Assembly: GCF_003933245.1 (NCBI RefSeq)
Contig: NZ_QUSX01000001.1
Coordinates: 1 to 64,000 of the forward strand
Origin: Maribacter algicola
Lineage (GTDB): Bacteria > Bacteroidota > Bacteroidia > Flavobacteriales > Flavobacteriaceae
Length of the DNA stretch: 64,000 bases
Reading direction: 5' to 3'
The notes under the pieces are model-generated. The model was not told where the DNA came from. It worked only from the letters and a program-made list of their open reading frames with translations, and ran no database searches. The translations under genes and the position numbers were made by a program. Positions 1 through 8,807 of this stretch are shown here, piece after piece (the stretch's first letter is position 1; every line of letters begins with the position of its first letter).

Positions 1-570
1 GGGGACACTTTCGACAACGACGACCTCTTCGCTCGGCTGGGCGGCTCGCCCGATGCCGGGGGGACATGGACCGATAACGGCGACGGGACACATACCTATA
101 CCGTGCTGGCCACTTCACCGTGTACGGCCGATGATTCAAGCACCGTGACCGTAACGCAGCAGGTGCAGCCAAACGCCGGGACCGACGGCGTTTTGAACAT
201 CTGCCAAGGGGACACTTTCGACAACGACGACCTCTTCGCTCGGCTGGGCGGTTCGCCCGATGCCGGGGGGACATGGACCGATAACGGCGATGGAACGCAT
301 ACCTATACCGTTCTGGCAACGGCACCGTGTACCGTTAATGATACCAGTTCTGTCACGGTCGTGGAACAAACGCCTCCCAACGCTGGAAGCGACGGATCTT
401 TAAATATTTGTCAGGGCGATACCTTTGACAACAACGACCTTTTCGCCCACCTCGGCGGTTCGCCCGATACCGGGGGGACATGGACCGATAACGGCGATGG
501 AACGCATACCTATACGGTACTTGCAACGGCACCGTGTACTACCGACGACTCCAGTACCGTGACCGTATCA
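1..570 (+). repeat. 207-bp tandem repeat, GC-rich, in adhesin coding sequence
   Basis: Copies start at 1, 208 and 415, an exact 207-bp period (69 codons). The third copy loses similarity near base 570. The first two copies are nearly identical at DNA level and the third has diverged. The first 60 bases are about 70% G+C by hand count, against roughly 38% at 601-660. The array probably continues upstream of the window. Confidence 0.92.
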
Positions 571-1716
571 ACAAATCAGACAGATTCTAATAATAATGGT
601 ATTGCAGACTGTACCGAAACAATTCCAGTTCAACTTATCATCAATATTGACCCCATCACTGCCGACAACATTATAAATGAACAGGAGTCTCTTGAAACCA
701 TAACTATTACCGGTAACGCATCCGGCGATTTTAACGAAGGAGATATCGTAACGCTTTCTCTTAATAACACAAACTATACGGGAGCGGTGGACGTCAATGG
801 AATTTATAATATTTCTGTATCCGGAAACGACTTGGTATCGGACAATGATAATAGTGTCCTAGGAACAATCACTACTATTAATAGCAATGGAAATACGGGT
901 TCGGCATCCGTACAACATCCATATATAATAGATACGCAGGCACCATTGGTGGAGAGTTTTACTACGACGGACACTTTCCCAATTTTACTTGGTTACGGAA
1001 GCCCTAATGAAATCCTCACCATTACGGTTGCTTTTGATAATTCTGGAAGCCAAATCACTTACGTCATCAATACGGATATTGATGGTATCTGGGCAATAGA
1101 CACATCAACCGAAGTCCCACAGAACGGAAGCTTTCCTACTATAGATGATGAAGCAATATTAAGCATAACCGCAACGGATATTGCGGGGAACACAGGAATT
1201 GGAGAGGTTATTATCATATTTGAGAATGAACCACTAACTGCGGATAGCGATAATGATGGTTTGCCAGATGATGAGGAAGTACGAATAGGTACGGACCCCA
1301 ATAATCCAGATACCGATGGTGACGGTATTAGGGACGGACAAGAAGTCTCCGATGGAACTGACCCATTGGACCCTTGCGATTCTGTCGGAGGAACACCCCC
1401 TTCAGGTTCAACTTGCGAACTATATGTGGAACTTGATATAGTTAAACCTGGTGACAACATCAATGGTAATTTTGAAATAATCAATATTGAAATGTTTCCT
1501 AACAACTCGGTTCAAATTTACAATCGCTGGGGCGTAAAAGTTTGGGAAACAAAAGGTTATGAAAATAATACCAATGCGTTCAACGGTATTTCTAATGGCA
1601 GAACTACCATTATGCAAAACGAGGAACTTCCATCCGGTGTCTATTACTACGACATTCAATATGAAGCACGAGGAGAACAGAAATTGTTAACAGGATATCT
1701 CTATGTAATCAGATAG
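1..1716 (+). CDS. T9SS type B sorting-domain adhesin, 5'-truncated by window edge
   Basis: The frame is open from base 1, so the start lies upstream; 571 residues are visible. They begin with three copies of a 69-residue repeat (hallmarks GDTFDNxDLF, LGGSPDxGGTW, NGDGTHTYTVLA). Ig-like segments follow, then a calcium-binding thrombospondin-3-like stretch at about bases 1237-1376 rich in DxDxDG (SDNDGLPDDEE, DTDGDGIRDG). The last ~90 residues (NINGNFEIINIEMFPNN, IYNRWGVKVWE, LPSGVYYYDIQY) are a T9SS type B / gliding-motility C-terminal domain, which in this family directs export across the outer membrane and cell-surface attachment. The next gene, two bases downstream, encodes a PorP/SprF-like protein, the usual partner of type B substrates. 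A surface adhesin is inferred; the ligand is unknown. Confidence 0.88.
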   Translation, partial: GDTFDNDDLFARLGGSPDAGGTWTDNGDGTHTYTVLATSPCTADDSSTVTVTQQVQPNAGTDGVLNICQGDTFDNDDLFARLGGSPDAGGTWTDNGDGTHTYTVLATAPCTVNDTSSVTVVEQTPPNAGSDGSLNICQGDTFDNNDLFAHLGGSPDTGGTWTDNGDGTHTYTVLATAPCTTDDSSTVTVSTNQTDSNNNGIADCTETIPVQLIINIDPITADNIINEQESLETITITGNASGDFNEGDIVTLSLNNTNYTGAVDVNGIYNISVSGNDLVSDNDNSVLGTITTINSNGNTGSASVQHPYIIDTQAPLVESFTTTDTFPILLGYGSPNEILTITVAFDNSGSQITYVINTDIDGIWAIDTSTEVPQNGSFPTIDDEAILSITATDIAGNTGIGEVIIIFENEPLTADSDNDGLPDDEEVRIGTDPNNPDTDGDGIRDGQEVSDGTDPLDPCDSVGGTPPSGSTCELYVELDIVKPGDNINGNFEIINIEMFPNNSVQIYNRWGVKVWETKGYENNTNAFNGISNGRTTIMQNEELPSGVYYYDIQYEARGEQKLLTGYLYVIR

Positions 1717-1718
1717 AT

Positions 1719-2666
1719 ATGAGCAGTAATAAAAGAAATATCCTTTTTTGTTTTACCCTTTATATGGCGGTACAGTTTGGTTTTAGCCAACAAGATGCAC
1801 AGTATACCCAATATATGTACAACACCCTTTCCGTTAATCCAGCTTATGCCGGTTCCCGTGATGTTTTGAGCATTGCATTACTACATAGGTCACAGTGGAT
1901 AGGAAGGGATGGAGCGCCGAACACACAGACTTTAAACATTCACGGACCTACCTCTGACCGAGTTGGTTTGGGATTGTCAATCGTACATGATGAAATTGGT
2001 AACAATACCAACCAGAACACTTATGTTGATGCTGCATTTTCCTATACTATAAACACCTCTGAATCCGATAAAATATCATTCGGACTAAAAGCAGGAGGTC
2101 ATCTATTAAATGTTAATTTTAATAATCTGAGAAATTACAGTGCCAGTGCCAACATAATTACGGAGACTGAATTGTACCGAAAGTTCACTCCCAACATTGG
2201 TGCGGGAATCTATTTTCATAACAACAAATTCTATACGGGTCTATCTGTCCCGAACATTTTACAGACCGAGCATTTTGAAAGCGCAGGAGGAAATGACAAC
2301 TTAGTCTCGGTGGATAGAATGACTTGGTATCTTATTTCTGGTTATGTTTTTGATTTATCCGAGTCGCTAAAATTCAAACCTGCCTTTTTGTTGAAAGCCA
2401 CCCCGGGCGCCCCGTTGCAGGCGGATGTATCTGCCAATTTTTTAATTAACGACAAATTCACCCTTGGTGCGGCATACCGCTGGGATGCTGCTATAAGTGG
2501 TCTATTCGGTTTTCAGATGACAAAGGGGTTTATGTTGGGCCTTGCCTATGATAGTGACATATCAGAATTGGGAGGAACCAAATTTAACAACGGCTCTTTT
2601 GAAGTGTTCTTGAGATATGAATTCATTAAAAAAGATAAAATCGATTTAACCCCTAGATTCTTTTAA
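1719..2666 (+). CDS. PorP/SprF family type IX secretion outer-membrane protein
   Basis: A 315-residue protein with an N-terminal signal peptide (hydrophobic core about residues 8-22, ending GFSQ). The family hallmark follows at once: QDAQYTQYMYN, then NPAYAGSRD and HRSQWIG. The rest alternates short polar turns and amphipathic strands, as expected for an outer-membrane beta-barrel of this family. PorP/SprF proteins are needed for export or surface attachment of T9SS type B substrates. The gene starts two bases after the stop of such a substrate and precedes an OmpA-family gene by 10 bases, so the three form an adhesin / PorP / OmpA operon. Specific pairing with the upstream adhesin is inferred from position. 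Confidence 0.9.
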   Translation: MSSNKRNILFCFTLYMAVQFGFSQQDAQYTQYMYNTLSVNPAYAGSRDVLSIALLHRSQWIGRDGAPNTQTLNIHGPTSDRVGLGLSIVHDEIGNNTNQNTYVDAAFSYTINTSESDKISFGLKAGGHLLNVNFNNLRNYSASANIITETELYRKFTPNIGAGIYFHNNKFYTGLSVPNILQTEHFESAGGNDNLVSVDRMTWYLISGYVFDLSESLKFKPAFLLKATPGAPLQADVSANFLINDKFTLGAAYRWDAAISGLFGFQMTKGFMLGLAYDSDISELGGTKFNNGSFEVFLRYEFIKKDKIDLTPRFF

Positions 2667-2676
2667 AAGACGAAGC

Positions 2677-4587
2677 ATGAAACTCAATTTACATCACATA
2701 GGGATGATTTTATTACTGCTTCCGGTTTTCGCTCTGTCACAAAAGAAAACAAAGACCGCGGAAGATAATTTTAACCATTATGGATATATGGTGAATATGT
2801 CCACCTATGAAGAGTTGAGCAAGCAAGGGTTGACTGATGAGGAAATATGTAAGAACCTTGGAAATACGGCCTATTTAAATGCCAAATACGATGAGGCTAC
2901 GTATTGGTTTTCAAAACTTTTTGAACTGAACGATAGTTCCATAGATGCAGACTATTTTTATCGTTATGCTCAAGCTTTAAAGTCGACCAAAAATTACCGC
3001 GAATCCGAAATTTGGATGAACAAGTTCAAAAAAGCCAATACGAACGATGTTAGGGCATTGAACCACAGCAAAGATGAGAATTATCTGAAAGAGTTGATGG
3101 CACCATCAACCGAATTCACGGTCGAAAACTTAAGTTCCATCAATTCAAAGGAATCAGACTTTGCACCATCCTTTTATCAAAATCGGCTCATATTTTCAAC
3201 CGCAAGGGACTTGGAAACAAGTAAAAGAACTTCAACCCCCTATTTGAACCTATATCAAGCGACGAAACCCAACGAAGAAAACTATAGTACCGCCACTCCA
3301 TTTGATAAAGAACTAAAATCAATGGCCAATGAATCGTCCACAAGTTTTTCAAAAGATGGAAAAACGGTCTATTTCACAAGAAACAATTTCAATAAAGGTA
3401 GCTTCAGTAGGGACAAAAAAGGAATAAGCAGGTTAAAAATTTATCGTGCAACATTAAACTCGGGTCTATGGGGTAATATTGAAGAACTACCCTTTAACAG
3501 TGACTCGTATTCTGTGGCGCATCCCTCATTGAACGAGGAGGGTACAAAACTATATTTCTCATCGGACATGCCAGGAACTTTGGGTGCATCGGACATTTTT
3601 GTGGTAGAAATACATCCCGACGGCTCGTTTGGAACTCCAGAAAATCTGGGGCCGAAAGTAAATACAGAGAGTAGGGAGTCTTTTCCCTTTATATCCGATT
3701 CCGGCATTTTATACTTTGCATCTGATGGCCACCAAGGATTAGGGGGCCTTGATATTTTCTCGATCGACTTGAAAAAATATGATAACGTGGCCAATCTGGG
3801 AAATCCCATAAATAGCCCCTATGATGATTTTTCATTGGTTTTTGATGAAGAGCGGACCAACTGTTTTTTTGCCTCAAATCGACCTGGTGGAATTGGAGGA
3901 GATGATATTTATTATTTGAAGACCATAGACTGTATGGTCACCATTTCTGGGATAGCTACCGATAAGGATAGTGAAAAAGCAATTCCAAACGCAATGATGA
4001 CGGCCTACGATGGATTTGGTGGTATCATTGGGGAAACCATAGCGAATGGAGATGGTGAGTTTGAGATACAAATACCCTGTCAAGAAAGCCAATATTCCAT
4101 TGCGGGTAATTTGGTAGGCTACGAAGAAGGATTACTCTTGCTGTTTACTTCGCCTAATGAGAAAGAAATAAAAAATTTGAAAGTTGAGATGGAGGAAAGT
4201 AGCAAAAAAGCTGTTGTAGGTGCTGATCTTGTAAAAGTGCTAAAACTAGACCCAATTTATTTTGACCTGAACAGCTCCTATCTTCGGGAGGATGCTTTTG
4301 AAAACTTGGATAAGGTGGTGGCCTATATGCAGAAAAGACCGGATGTAAAGGTAGAAATAGGATCGCATACCGATAGCCGTGAAGAAGATAGTTACAACTT
4401 ATGGTTATCGGACAGAAGGGCAAAAACAACCGTTTCATATATCATCTCAAAAGGAATCGATGAGACCAGGATTTCCGGTAAGGGTTATGGTGAAACCCAA
4501 TTAATTAACCGATGTGCAAACGGTATCATATGCTCCGATAGAGACCACCAGCTAAATAGACGCTCCGAATTTATTATTGTAGATTAA
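2677..4587 (+). CDS. OmpA-family protein with TPR-like, PD40 propeller and CarboxypepD_reg-like domains
   Basis: 636 residues. The signal peptide ends around FALSQ (residue 21). Residues ~60-125 resemble TPR helices (NLGNTAYLNAKYDEATYWF). Residues ~165-420 hold five PD40/WD40-like beta-propeller blades (for example DGKTVYFTRN, EGTKLYFSSD, SGILYFASDG, TNCFFASNRPGG). Residues ~424-500 look like a carboxypeptidase-regulatory-like beta sandwich. From ~523 to the end lies an OmpA peptidoglycan-binding domain (PIYFDLNSSYL, IGSHTDSR, LSDRRAKTTVSYI). This architecture is common next to PorP/SprF genes in Bacteroidota and probably anchors the secretion or adhesin complex to the cell wall. It is the last gene of the operon, followed by a strong hairpin. 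Confidence 0.9.
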   Translation: MKLNLHHIGMILLLLPVFALSQKKTKTAEDNFNHYGYMVNMSTYEELSKQGLTDEEICKNLGNTAYLNAKYDEATYWFSKLFELNDSSIDADYFYRYAQALKSTKNYRESEIWMNKFKKANTNDVRALNHSKDENYLKELMAPSTEFTVENLSSINSKESDFAPSFYQNRLIFSTARDLETSKRTSTPYLNLYQATKPNEENYSTATPFDKELKSMANESSTSFSKDGKTVYFTRNNFNKGSFSRDKKGISRLKIYRATLNSGLWGNIEELPFNSDSYSVAHPSLNEEGTKLYFSSDMPGTLGASDIFVVEIHPDGSFGTPENLGPKVNTESRESFPFISDSGILYFASDGHQGLGGLDIFSIDLKKYDNVANLGNPINSPYDDFSLVFDEERTNCFFASNRPGGIGGDDIYYLKTIDCMVTISGIATDKDSEKAIPNAMMTAYDGFGGIIGETIANGDGEFEIQIPCQESQYSIAGNLVGYEEGLLLLFTSPNEKEIKNLKVEMEESSKKAVVGADLVKVLKLDPIYFDLNSSYLREDAFENLDKVVAYMQKRPDVKVEIGSHTDSREEDSYNLWLSDRRAKTTVSYIISKGIDETRISGKGYGETQLINRCANGIICSDRDHQLNRRSEFIIVD

Positions 4588-4630
4588 ACCCCTGTTTTCA
4601 ATTGATTTGGCGTAAAAGCGAAACGGTTGA

Positions 4631-4657
4631 AAAAAACGGGGTTTCCCCGTTATTTTT
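4631..4657 (+). terminator. Intrinsic terminator after the adhesin/PorP/OmpA operon
   Basis: Perfect stem AACGGGG (4635-4641) / CCCCGTT (4645-4651) with loop TTT, preceded by an A-run and followed by ATTTTT. Its 3' side overlaps a TATTTTTG -7-like element (4651-4658) that could serve the heme A synthase gene. Confidence 0.75.
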
Positions 4658-4691
4658 GCAAAAGAGTAGTAATTTTGATAAAAGAATCAAA

Positions 4692-5726
4692 ATGATAGCC
4701 ACTTTCAGAAAACTTGCGAAATTAACCTTAATCTTGGTGTATTTGGTCGTTGTTGCCGGGGCGGTCGTACGTATGACAGGAAGCGGTATGGGATGTCCGG
4801 ACTGGCCAAAGTGTTTTGGGTATTATATTCCTCCTACCGAAGCTTCTGAACTTCAATGGCAACCGGAACGTTCCTATGAAAAAGGTCAAGTAATCATAAA
4901 AGAAGAAACCCTACAGGTAGCGGCCAAGGATTTTACCTCCGCAAATTCATTCAATGCTGAAAATTGGAACTTGTACACCAAACATGATTATGCCATTTTT
5001 AACCCATGGCATACCTGGATAGAATATATTAATAGACTATTGGGAGCCTTGGCGGGTCTGGCCACTCTTATACTGGCCTTTGCTTCACTAAGGTACTGGA
5101 AAAAGCAGAAAAGGGTTTCAATTTTATCTTGGCTGGTAGTATTGGGAATGGGTTTTCAGGCTTGGCTAGGGGCTACTGTTGTTTATTCCGTTTTGGAACC
5201 AGTGAAAATAACCTTGCATATGCTAATGGCCTTGCTAATTTTGGCGATGCTTTTGTATATAATTTTTAGGGTTAACAATGAGGACAAAAGAATCATTTAT
5301 GACAGAAAGACACTCGTTCTAGCCTCTTTTGCACTGATTTTAACACTCTTTCAGATTGTCCTTGGCACACAAGTTAGGCAGTTCGTGGACCACCAAATTG
5401 ATATTTTAGGAGAAGCCACCAAAGGGTCATGGTTAGAAGACCCAACCTTGGTCTTTTATGTACACCGTAGCTTTTCTATCCTTGTAATACTCGTAAATTC
5501 CTTATTGGCCTACAGAATCTTTACATTGAATCTTGGCCATGTAAAAATTGTTTGGATTCTTTTTCTCTTGATCGTCGAAGCAATCTCAGGAACGGCCATG
5601 TACTATTTGGATTTCCCTTTCGCGAGTCAACCTTTGCATCTTGTGGTCGCATCCATTTTGTTCGGGGTGCAGTTCTATTTGGTTTTAGATGCCTTAAAGC
5701 CTGAAATTAGTCCCAATTCTTTGTAA
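4692..5726 (+). CDS. ctaA: Heme A synthase, COX15/CtaA family
   Basis: 344 residues from the ATG at 4692. The frame is open for 30 more codons upstream, but these overlap the terminator and promoter-like elements, so the internal ATG (MIATFRKLAKL) is preferred. COX15/CtaA features are visible: RMTGSGMGCPDWPKC near the N-terminus, HTWIEYINRLLG, THMLMALLI-type (ITLHMLMALLI), YVHRSFSILV and QPLHLVVASI, giving the paired histidines that ligate heme. There are about eight membrane segments. The enzyme oxidises the C8 methyl of heme O to make heme A for cytochrome c oxidase in the inner membrane. TAATTTTG at 4670-4677, also a TAnnTTTG match, lies 14 bases before the start. Confidence 0.93.
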   Translation: MIATFRKLAKLTLILVYLVVVAGAVVRMTGSGMGCPDWPKCFGYYIPPTEASELQWQPERSYEKGQVIIKEETLQVAAKDFTSANSFNAENWNLYTKHDYAIFNPWHTWIEYINRLLGALAGLATLILAFASLRYWKKQKRVSILSWLVVLGMGFQAWLGATVVYSVLEPVKITLHMLMALLILAMLLYIIFRVNNEDKRIIYDRKTLVLASFALILTLFQIVLGTQVRQFVDHQIDILGEATKGSWLEDPTLVFYVHRSFSILVILVNSLLAYRIFTLNLGHVKIVWILFLLIVEAISGTAMYYLDFPFASQPLHLVVASILFGVQFYLVLDALKPEISPNSL

Positions 5727-5731
5727 CTTTG
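5724..5731 (+). promoter_or_regulatory. TAACTTTG -7 element ahead of the pRiA4b ORF-3-like gene
   Basis: Perfect match to the Bacteroidota TAnnTTTG -7 consensus. It overlaps the stop of the heme A synthase gene and lies 21 bases before ATG 5753. It also covers an alternative ATG at 5729, which argues for the later start. No clear -33 TTG was seen. Confidence 0.5.
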
Positions 5732-5752
5732 CCATCCCACAAAAATAAAGGT

Positions 5753-6250
5753 ATGGTCTATAAAATAAGGATAATACTAGATGCTGAGGAGGATATCTTC
5801 AGGGACTTGGAAATTGAAGCGCACAATACTCTAGAGGAATTTCATAATGCCATAACCCAAGCATTTGGCTTTTTAGGTAATGAAATGGCCTCTTTCTATA
5901 CCTGCGACGAAAATTGGAAACAGGACGAAGAAATTGCCTTGTTCGATATGAGCGAAACTGGATCCGACGTACGTTTGATGAACGAAACCTTTTTGGAAGA
6001 TGTACTGACAGAGGATAGCCCAAAAATGATCTATGTATATGACTTTTTGAATATGTGGACCTTTTTTGTGGAGTTGGCGGATATTGTGGAAAAAGTAGAT
6101 GGACATCCCTACCCTAATGTATTATTCAGCTTTGGGGAACTCCCTGAGTCACCTCCGGAAAGAAAGTTTGAATCCGAAAATAGTGCCTTCGATTTTGACG
6201 ATACCTTTGAAAACTATGACGACCTGGATTTTGATGAAAATTGGAATTAG
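5753..6250 (+). CDS. Plasmid pRiA4b ORF-3 / IS1096 passenger-like family protein
   Basis: 165 residues from MVYKIRI. The pattern YKIRIILDAEEDIFRDLEIEAHNTLEEFHNAITQAFGF followed by MASFYTCDENW and MIYVYDFLNMWTFFVEL matches the pRiA4b ORF-3-like family. This family is named from plasmid and IS1096 passenger genes but is widespread on Bacteroidota chromosomes; its molecular function is not established. No transposase or inverted repeats are nearby, so it looks like a resident gene. The C-terminus is strikingly acidic (DFDDTFENYDDLDFDENWN). The ATG at 5729 is disfavoured because a -7 element covers it. Confidence 0.8.
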   Translation: MVYKIRIILDAEEDIFRDLEIEAHNTLEEFHNAITQAFGFLGNEMASFYTCDENWKQDEEIALFDMSETGSDVRLMNETFLEDVLTEDSPKMIYVYDFLNMWTFFVELADIVEKVDGHPYPNVLFSFGELPESPPERKFESENSAFDFDDTFENYDDLDFDENWN

Positions 6251-6299
6251 TTAGTTGTTAGTTGTTAGTTGTTAGTTGTTAGTTGTTAGTTGTTAGTTG
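6251..6299 (+). repeat. Heptanucleotide tandem repeat (TTAGTTG) x7
   Basis: Seven uninterrupted copies of TTAGTTG begin immediately after the stop codon at 6248-6250, and the stop itself lies in a partial copy (TTAG, 6247-6250). The tract is noncoding. Confidence 0.97.
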
Positions 6300-6348
6300 A
6301 AGTAAAAGAATTTTACCCCAAAGCAATCCATTTAAACCATAAAATTTC

Positions 6349-7407
6349 ATGATCAACTTATATGCCACCCAGATCGAACACATTTCCATCCACAGGGTAG
6401 GAAATAAAAATAAAGGTGAAGGAATTTTCTTGTCGGCTGAACCTTTTGCCCTGAACGATGAAACTACAGGACTTTTAAAAGAATACTTTTTTAAACCGTT
6501 CCGGGAAAAAGAGGAGAACTATTTTAAACTTTCCAATGAGGTGGATGTGGAATTCAATGAATTGTACAAATTGGCCAATACCGTTTTTGATGACCCATCT
6601 AACTCCCATTCGGCCTCAAAAAAAATCGCCACCTTACTATTTGAACAGTCCAACCATCCCCATATTAAAAGTGGTGAGGTGTATGTGGCCTTCTTGACCG
6701 GGGTTCATTTGGACAATGAAAAAATAGATGCCATTGGCATTTTCAAAAGCGAGTTGAAACATGACTTCCTCCAGTTTAAGGAGAATGAAAACAATTTGGA
6801 TATTATTGTTCAGCAGGGTATCAACATCAATAAATTGGATAAGGGTTGTTTAATTCTCAATGTCAATAAGGAAGATGGTTACAAGGTGTTATCTGTGGAT
6901 AGCAATAAATACGACACCAAATATTGGCTCGAAAATTTCCTAAGTGTAGAGCCCCTTTCCGATGACAATTTCAAAACAAAGAACTATCTAAAATTCTGTC
7001 AGAACTTTGCGAAAGACGTGGTATTGCCCGCCGAGGATAAACAACAGGAGGTTCTGTTCATGAATCGTGCGGTAAACCATTTTGCAAAGAACGATGCCTT
7101 TGAGGAAACCAATTTCCTAAATGAGGTTATGGAAAACCCAGACTTGATTCCGGAATTCAAACACTATAAGGTAGAGAAAGGTCCTAAATACAGCATAGAG
7201 GATGTTTCCAGTTTCGATATTGCCAACAAGGCCGTTTCTGATGCCCGAAGAAAAATTAAAAATGTCATCAATCTAGACACCAACATCCAGATTAAACTGG
7301 ACTTTATAAATCCGGAGTCGGCTGAAAAATTTGTGGAAAAAGGTTGGGACGAAGAACGCCAAATGTATTATTATCTAGTATATTTTAATAAGGAACAGAA
7401 GAGTTGA
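6349..7407 (+). CDS. Nucleoid-associated protein, NdpA/YejK-like
   Basis: 352 residues. The N-terminus (INLYATQIEHISIHRVGNKNKGEGIFLS), VYVAFLTGVHLDNEKIDAIGIFKSE, and a C-terminal segment containing VINLDTNIQIKLDFINPESAEKFVEKGWDEERQMYYYLVYFN fit the 37-kDa nucleoid-associated protein family (NdpA/YejK). E. coli YejK binds the nucleoid; the role here is unproven. No signal peptide is present, so it is cytoplasmic. Short 7-bp tandem repeats lie on both sides, upstream at 6251-6299 and downstream from 7403, the latter overlapping this gene's stop codon. Confidence 0.85.
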   Translation: MINLYATQIEHISIHRVGNKNKGEGIFLSAEPFALNDETTGLLKEYFFKPFREKEENYFKLSNEVDVEFNELYKLANTVFDDPSNSHSASKKIATLLFEQSNHPHIKSGEVYVAFLTGVHLDNEKIDAIGIFKSELKHDFLQFKENENNLDIIVQQGININKLDKGCLILNVNKEDGYKVLSVDSNKYDTKYWLENFLSVEPLSDDNFKTKNYLKFCQNFAKDVVLPAEDKQQEVLFMNRAVNHFAKNDAFEETNFLNEVMENPDLIPEFKHYKVEKGPKYSIEDVSSFDIANKAVSDARRKIKNVINLDTNIQIKLDFINPESAEKFVEKGWDEERQMYYYLVYFNKEQKS

Positions 7408-7495
7408 TGGTTGATGGTTGATGGTTGATGGTTGATGGTTGATGGTTGATGGTTGATGGTTGATGGTTGATGGTTGATGGTTGATGGTTGATGGT
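7403..7495 (+). repeat. Heptanucleotide tandem repeat (GTTGATG) x13
   Basis: Thirteen uninterrupted copies of GTTGATG run from 7403 to 7493, plus a partial GT. The TGA stop of the upstream gene (7405-7407) lies inside the first copy. The unit differs from the TTAGTTG unit found after the previous gene. Confidence 0.97.
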
Positions 7496-7583
7496 AAGGA
7501 AGTTTATTTTAAATAAATAACAATCAATAAGTTACGTTTATTTCTATCGAATTTTACTTATATTTTCACCTAATTGCTTATAA

Positions 7584-8663
7584 CTAGATTTTTATATTCT
7601 GCTCTATAATCTGTTTCATACTTACATCCTCATAATTACGTCGAACAAAATTGAGGGCCAGGTCAAGGACTTCCCCCATGGTTTTGCATTTAACGAAATT
7701 GGCATCGGAAGTTAAGGTCCCTATTTGTTCTTTTAAAAGTGCGATATTTTCTTCAGTGGAAATGGTATCTTCCTTACAGATTGCCCTTAATTTTTTGATT
7801 CGGTTTCCGGAACTGAGGATACGTTTGGCCACCATGGAGCGCTCCTCCAACTTGTATTGGTCTACGGAATCCCTGAGTAGTTTTTGTCGAACCATTTCCA
7901 CCATTTGATAATTTTCCTTGAAGAATTGGGGTCGGTATACCTTCAGCTTCCCTTCAAAGCACTGTTGGTCAAAGTCTATGGCTCGAATCTTATAGACCAC
8001 ATGATCAAAATCATGGGTGGGTACTATCACGTAATTATAGGAGCGCATGTCGCCTAATAGACGAATCATACATCGCTCATTGAATTTTACAAATTCCTTT
8101 GCCAATTGAGCTTTTTCAGGCTCGGAACACTTGGGCAGCATATTCTTAATGAACTCGTCACCAGGAATCCCGGCTATATGCTCCTCGATCAAGGTATCCT
8201 TATACACCAAAAAATTGAGGTTGTAGGGAGATAGCATATGTTCCAATTCTAGCCCGTAAATACGGGATGCATCGGTACGTTTTATATAGAAATAGGTAAA
8301 ATTATCGTTTAGAATATTCCTGATCTTGATACGAAAAGGTTTGGAGTTCCCAAAGGTGCAGAAATCCACTGCATCCACATTAAGGTATTGATGGATGTTA
8401 TTGCTACCATCGGAATGAAGTATCGAATATACCTTTTTAAGGCTGTCATCTATTTCCTTTCTATCAAATTCTGAATAATACACCCTGATCCAAAGGGTAT
8501 CTTCATCATTTTTGTCGTACACCACCACTGACCCTGAAAACCGAAGCAAATCATCATAGAAAATAGGGATCTCACTTTTCCGGTTATAATGTTTAAGGTA
8601 TCCGTCCAAGGCCTCGCTTACAGGATAGGCTGGCTTTTTCTTGGACATCAATTTTTCTTCCAT
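7584..8663 (-). CDS. Uncharacterised cytoplasmic protein with aminoglycoside-kinase-like motifs
   Basis: 359 residues from ATG 8663; ATG 8648 (MSKKKPAYP) is an alternative start. The family was not recognised. Its order of motifs resembles a small-molecule or protein kinase fold: FYIKR with K128, a following LELEH helix, a hinge-like LIEEHIAGIPGDEFI (residues 158-172), a catalytic-loop-like GDMRSYN (D205...N210, spaced as in the HGDxxxxN motif of APH-type kinases), and IDFD (D230/D232) at the place of the metal-binding aspartate. The histidine of HGD is replaced by leucine. No signal peptide or membrane segment. It is transcribed divergently from the giant adhesin gene. A kinase-like fold is inference; the substrate is unknown. 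Confidence 0.6.
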   Translation of the reverse strand: MEEKLMSKKKPAYPVSEALDGYLKHYNRKSEIPIFYDDLLRFSGSVVVYDKNDEDTLWIRVYYSEFDRKEIDDSLKKVYSILHSDGSNNIHQYLNVDAVDFCTFGNSKPFRIKIRNILNDNFTYFYIKRTDASRIYGLELEHMLSPYNLNFLVYKDTLIEEHIAGIPGDEFIKNMLPKCSEPEKAQLAKEFVKFNERCMIRLLGDMRSYNYVIVPTHDFDHVVYKIRAIDFDQQCFEGKLKVYRPQFFKENYQMVEMVRQKLLRDSVDQYKLEERSMVAKRILSSGNRIKKLRAICKEDTISTEENIALLKEQIGTLTSDANFVKCKTMGEVLDLALNFVRRNYEDVSMKQIIEQNIKI

Positions 8664-8807
8664 AGCACTGAATTGTTCCCTAAAGATACAACAAACAAGA
8701 CACTAAGATAAACGGCACCTTTTATCGATAAACCGCTGAATTTATTAAAGTTCAAAAAATCCAAACCTCGAAATAGGTATAGGAAACCACAAAAAAAATG
8801 GCATTGG

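Noticed and set aside
5753..6250. Mobile element because of the pRiA4b/IS1096 family name
   Set aside because: No transposase, no terminal inverted repeats and no target-site duplication were seen around it.
6251..7495. CRISPR array
   Set aside because: The repeats are 7-bp units without spacers and no cas genes are present.
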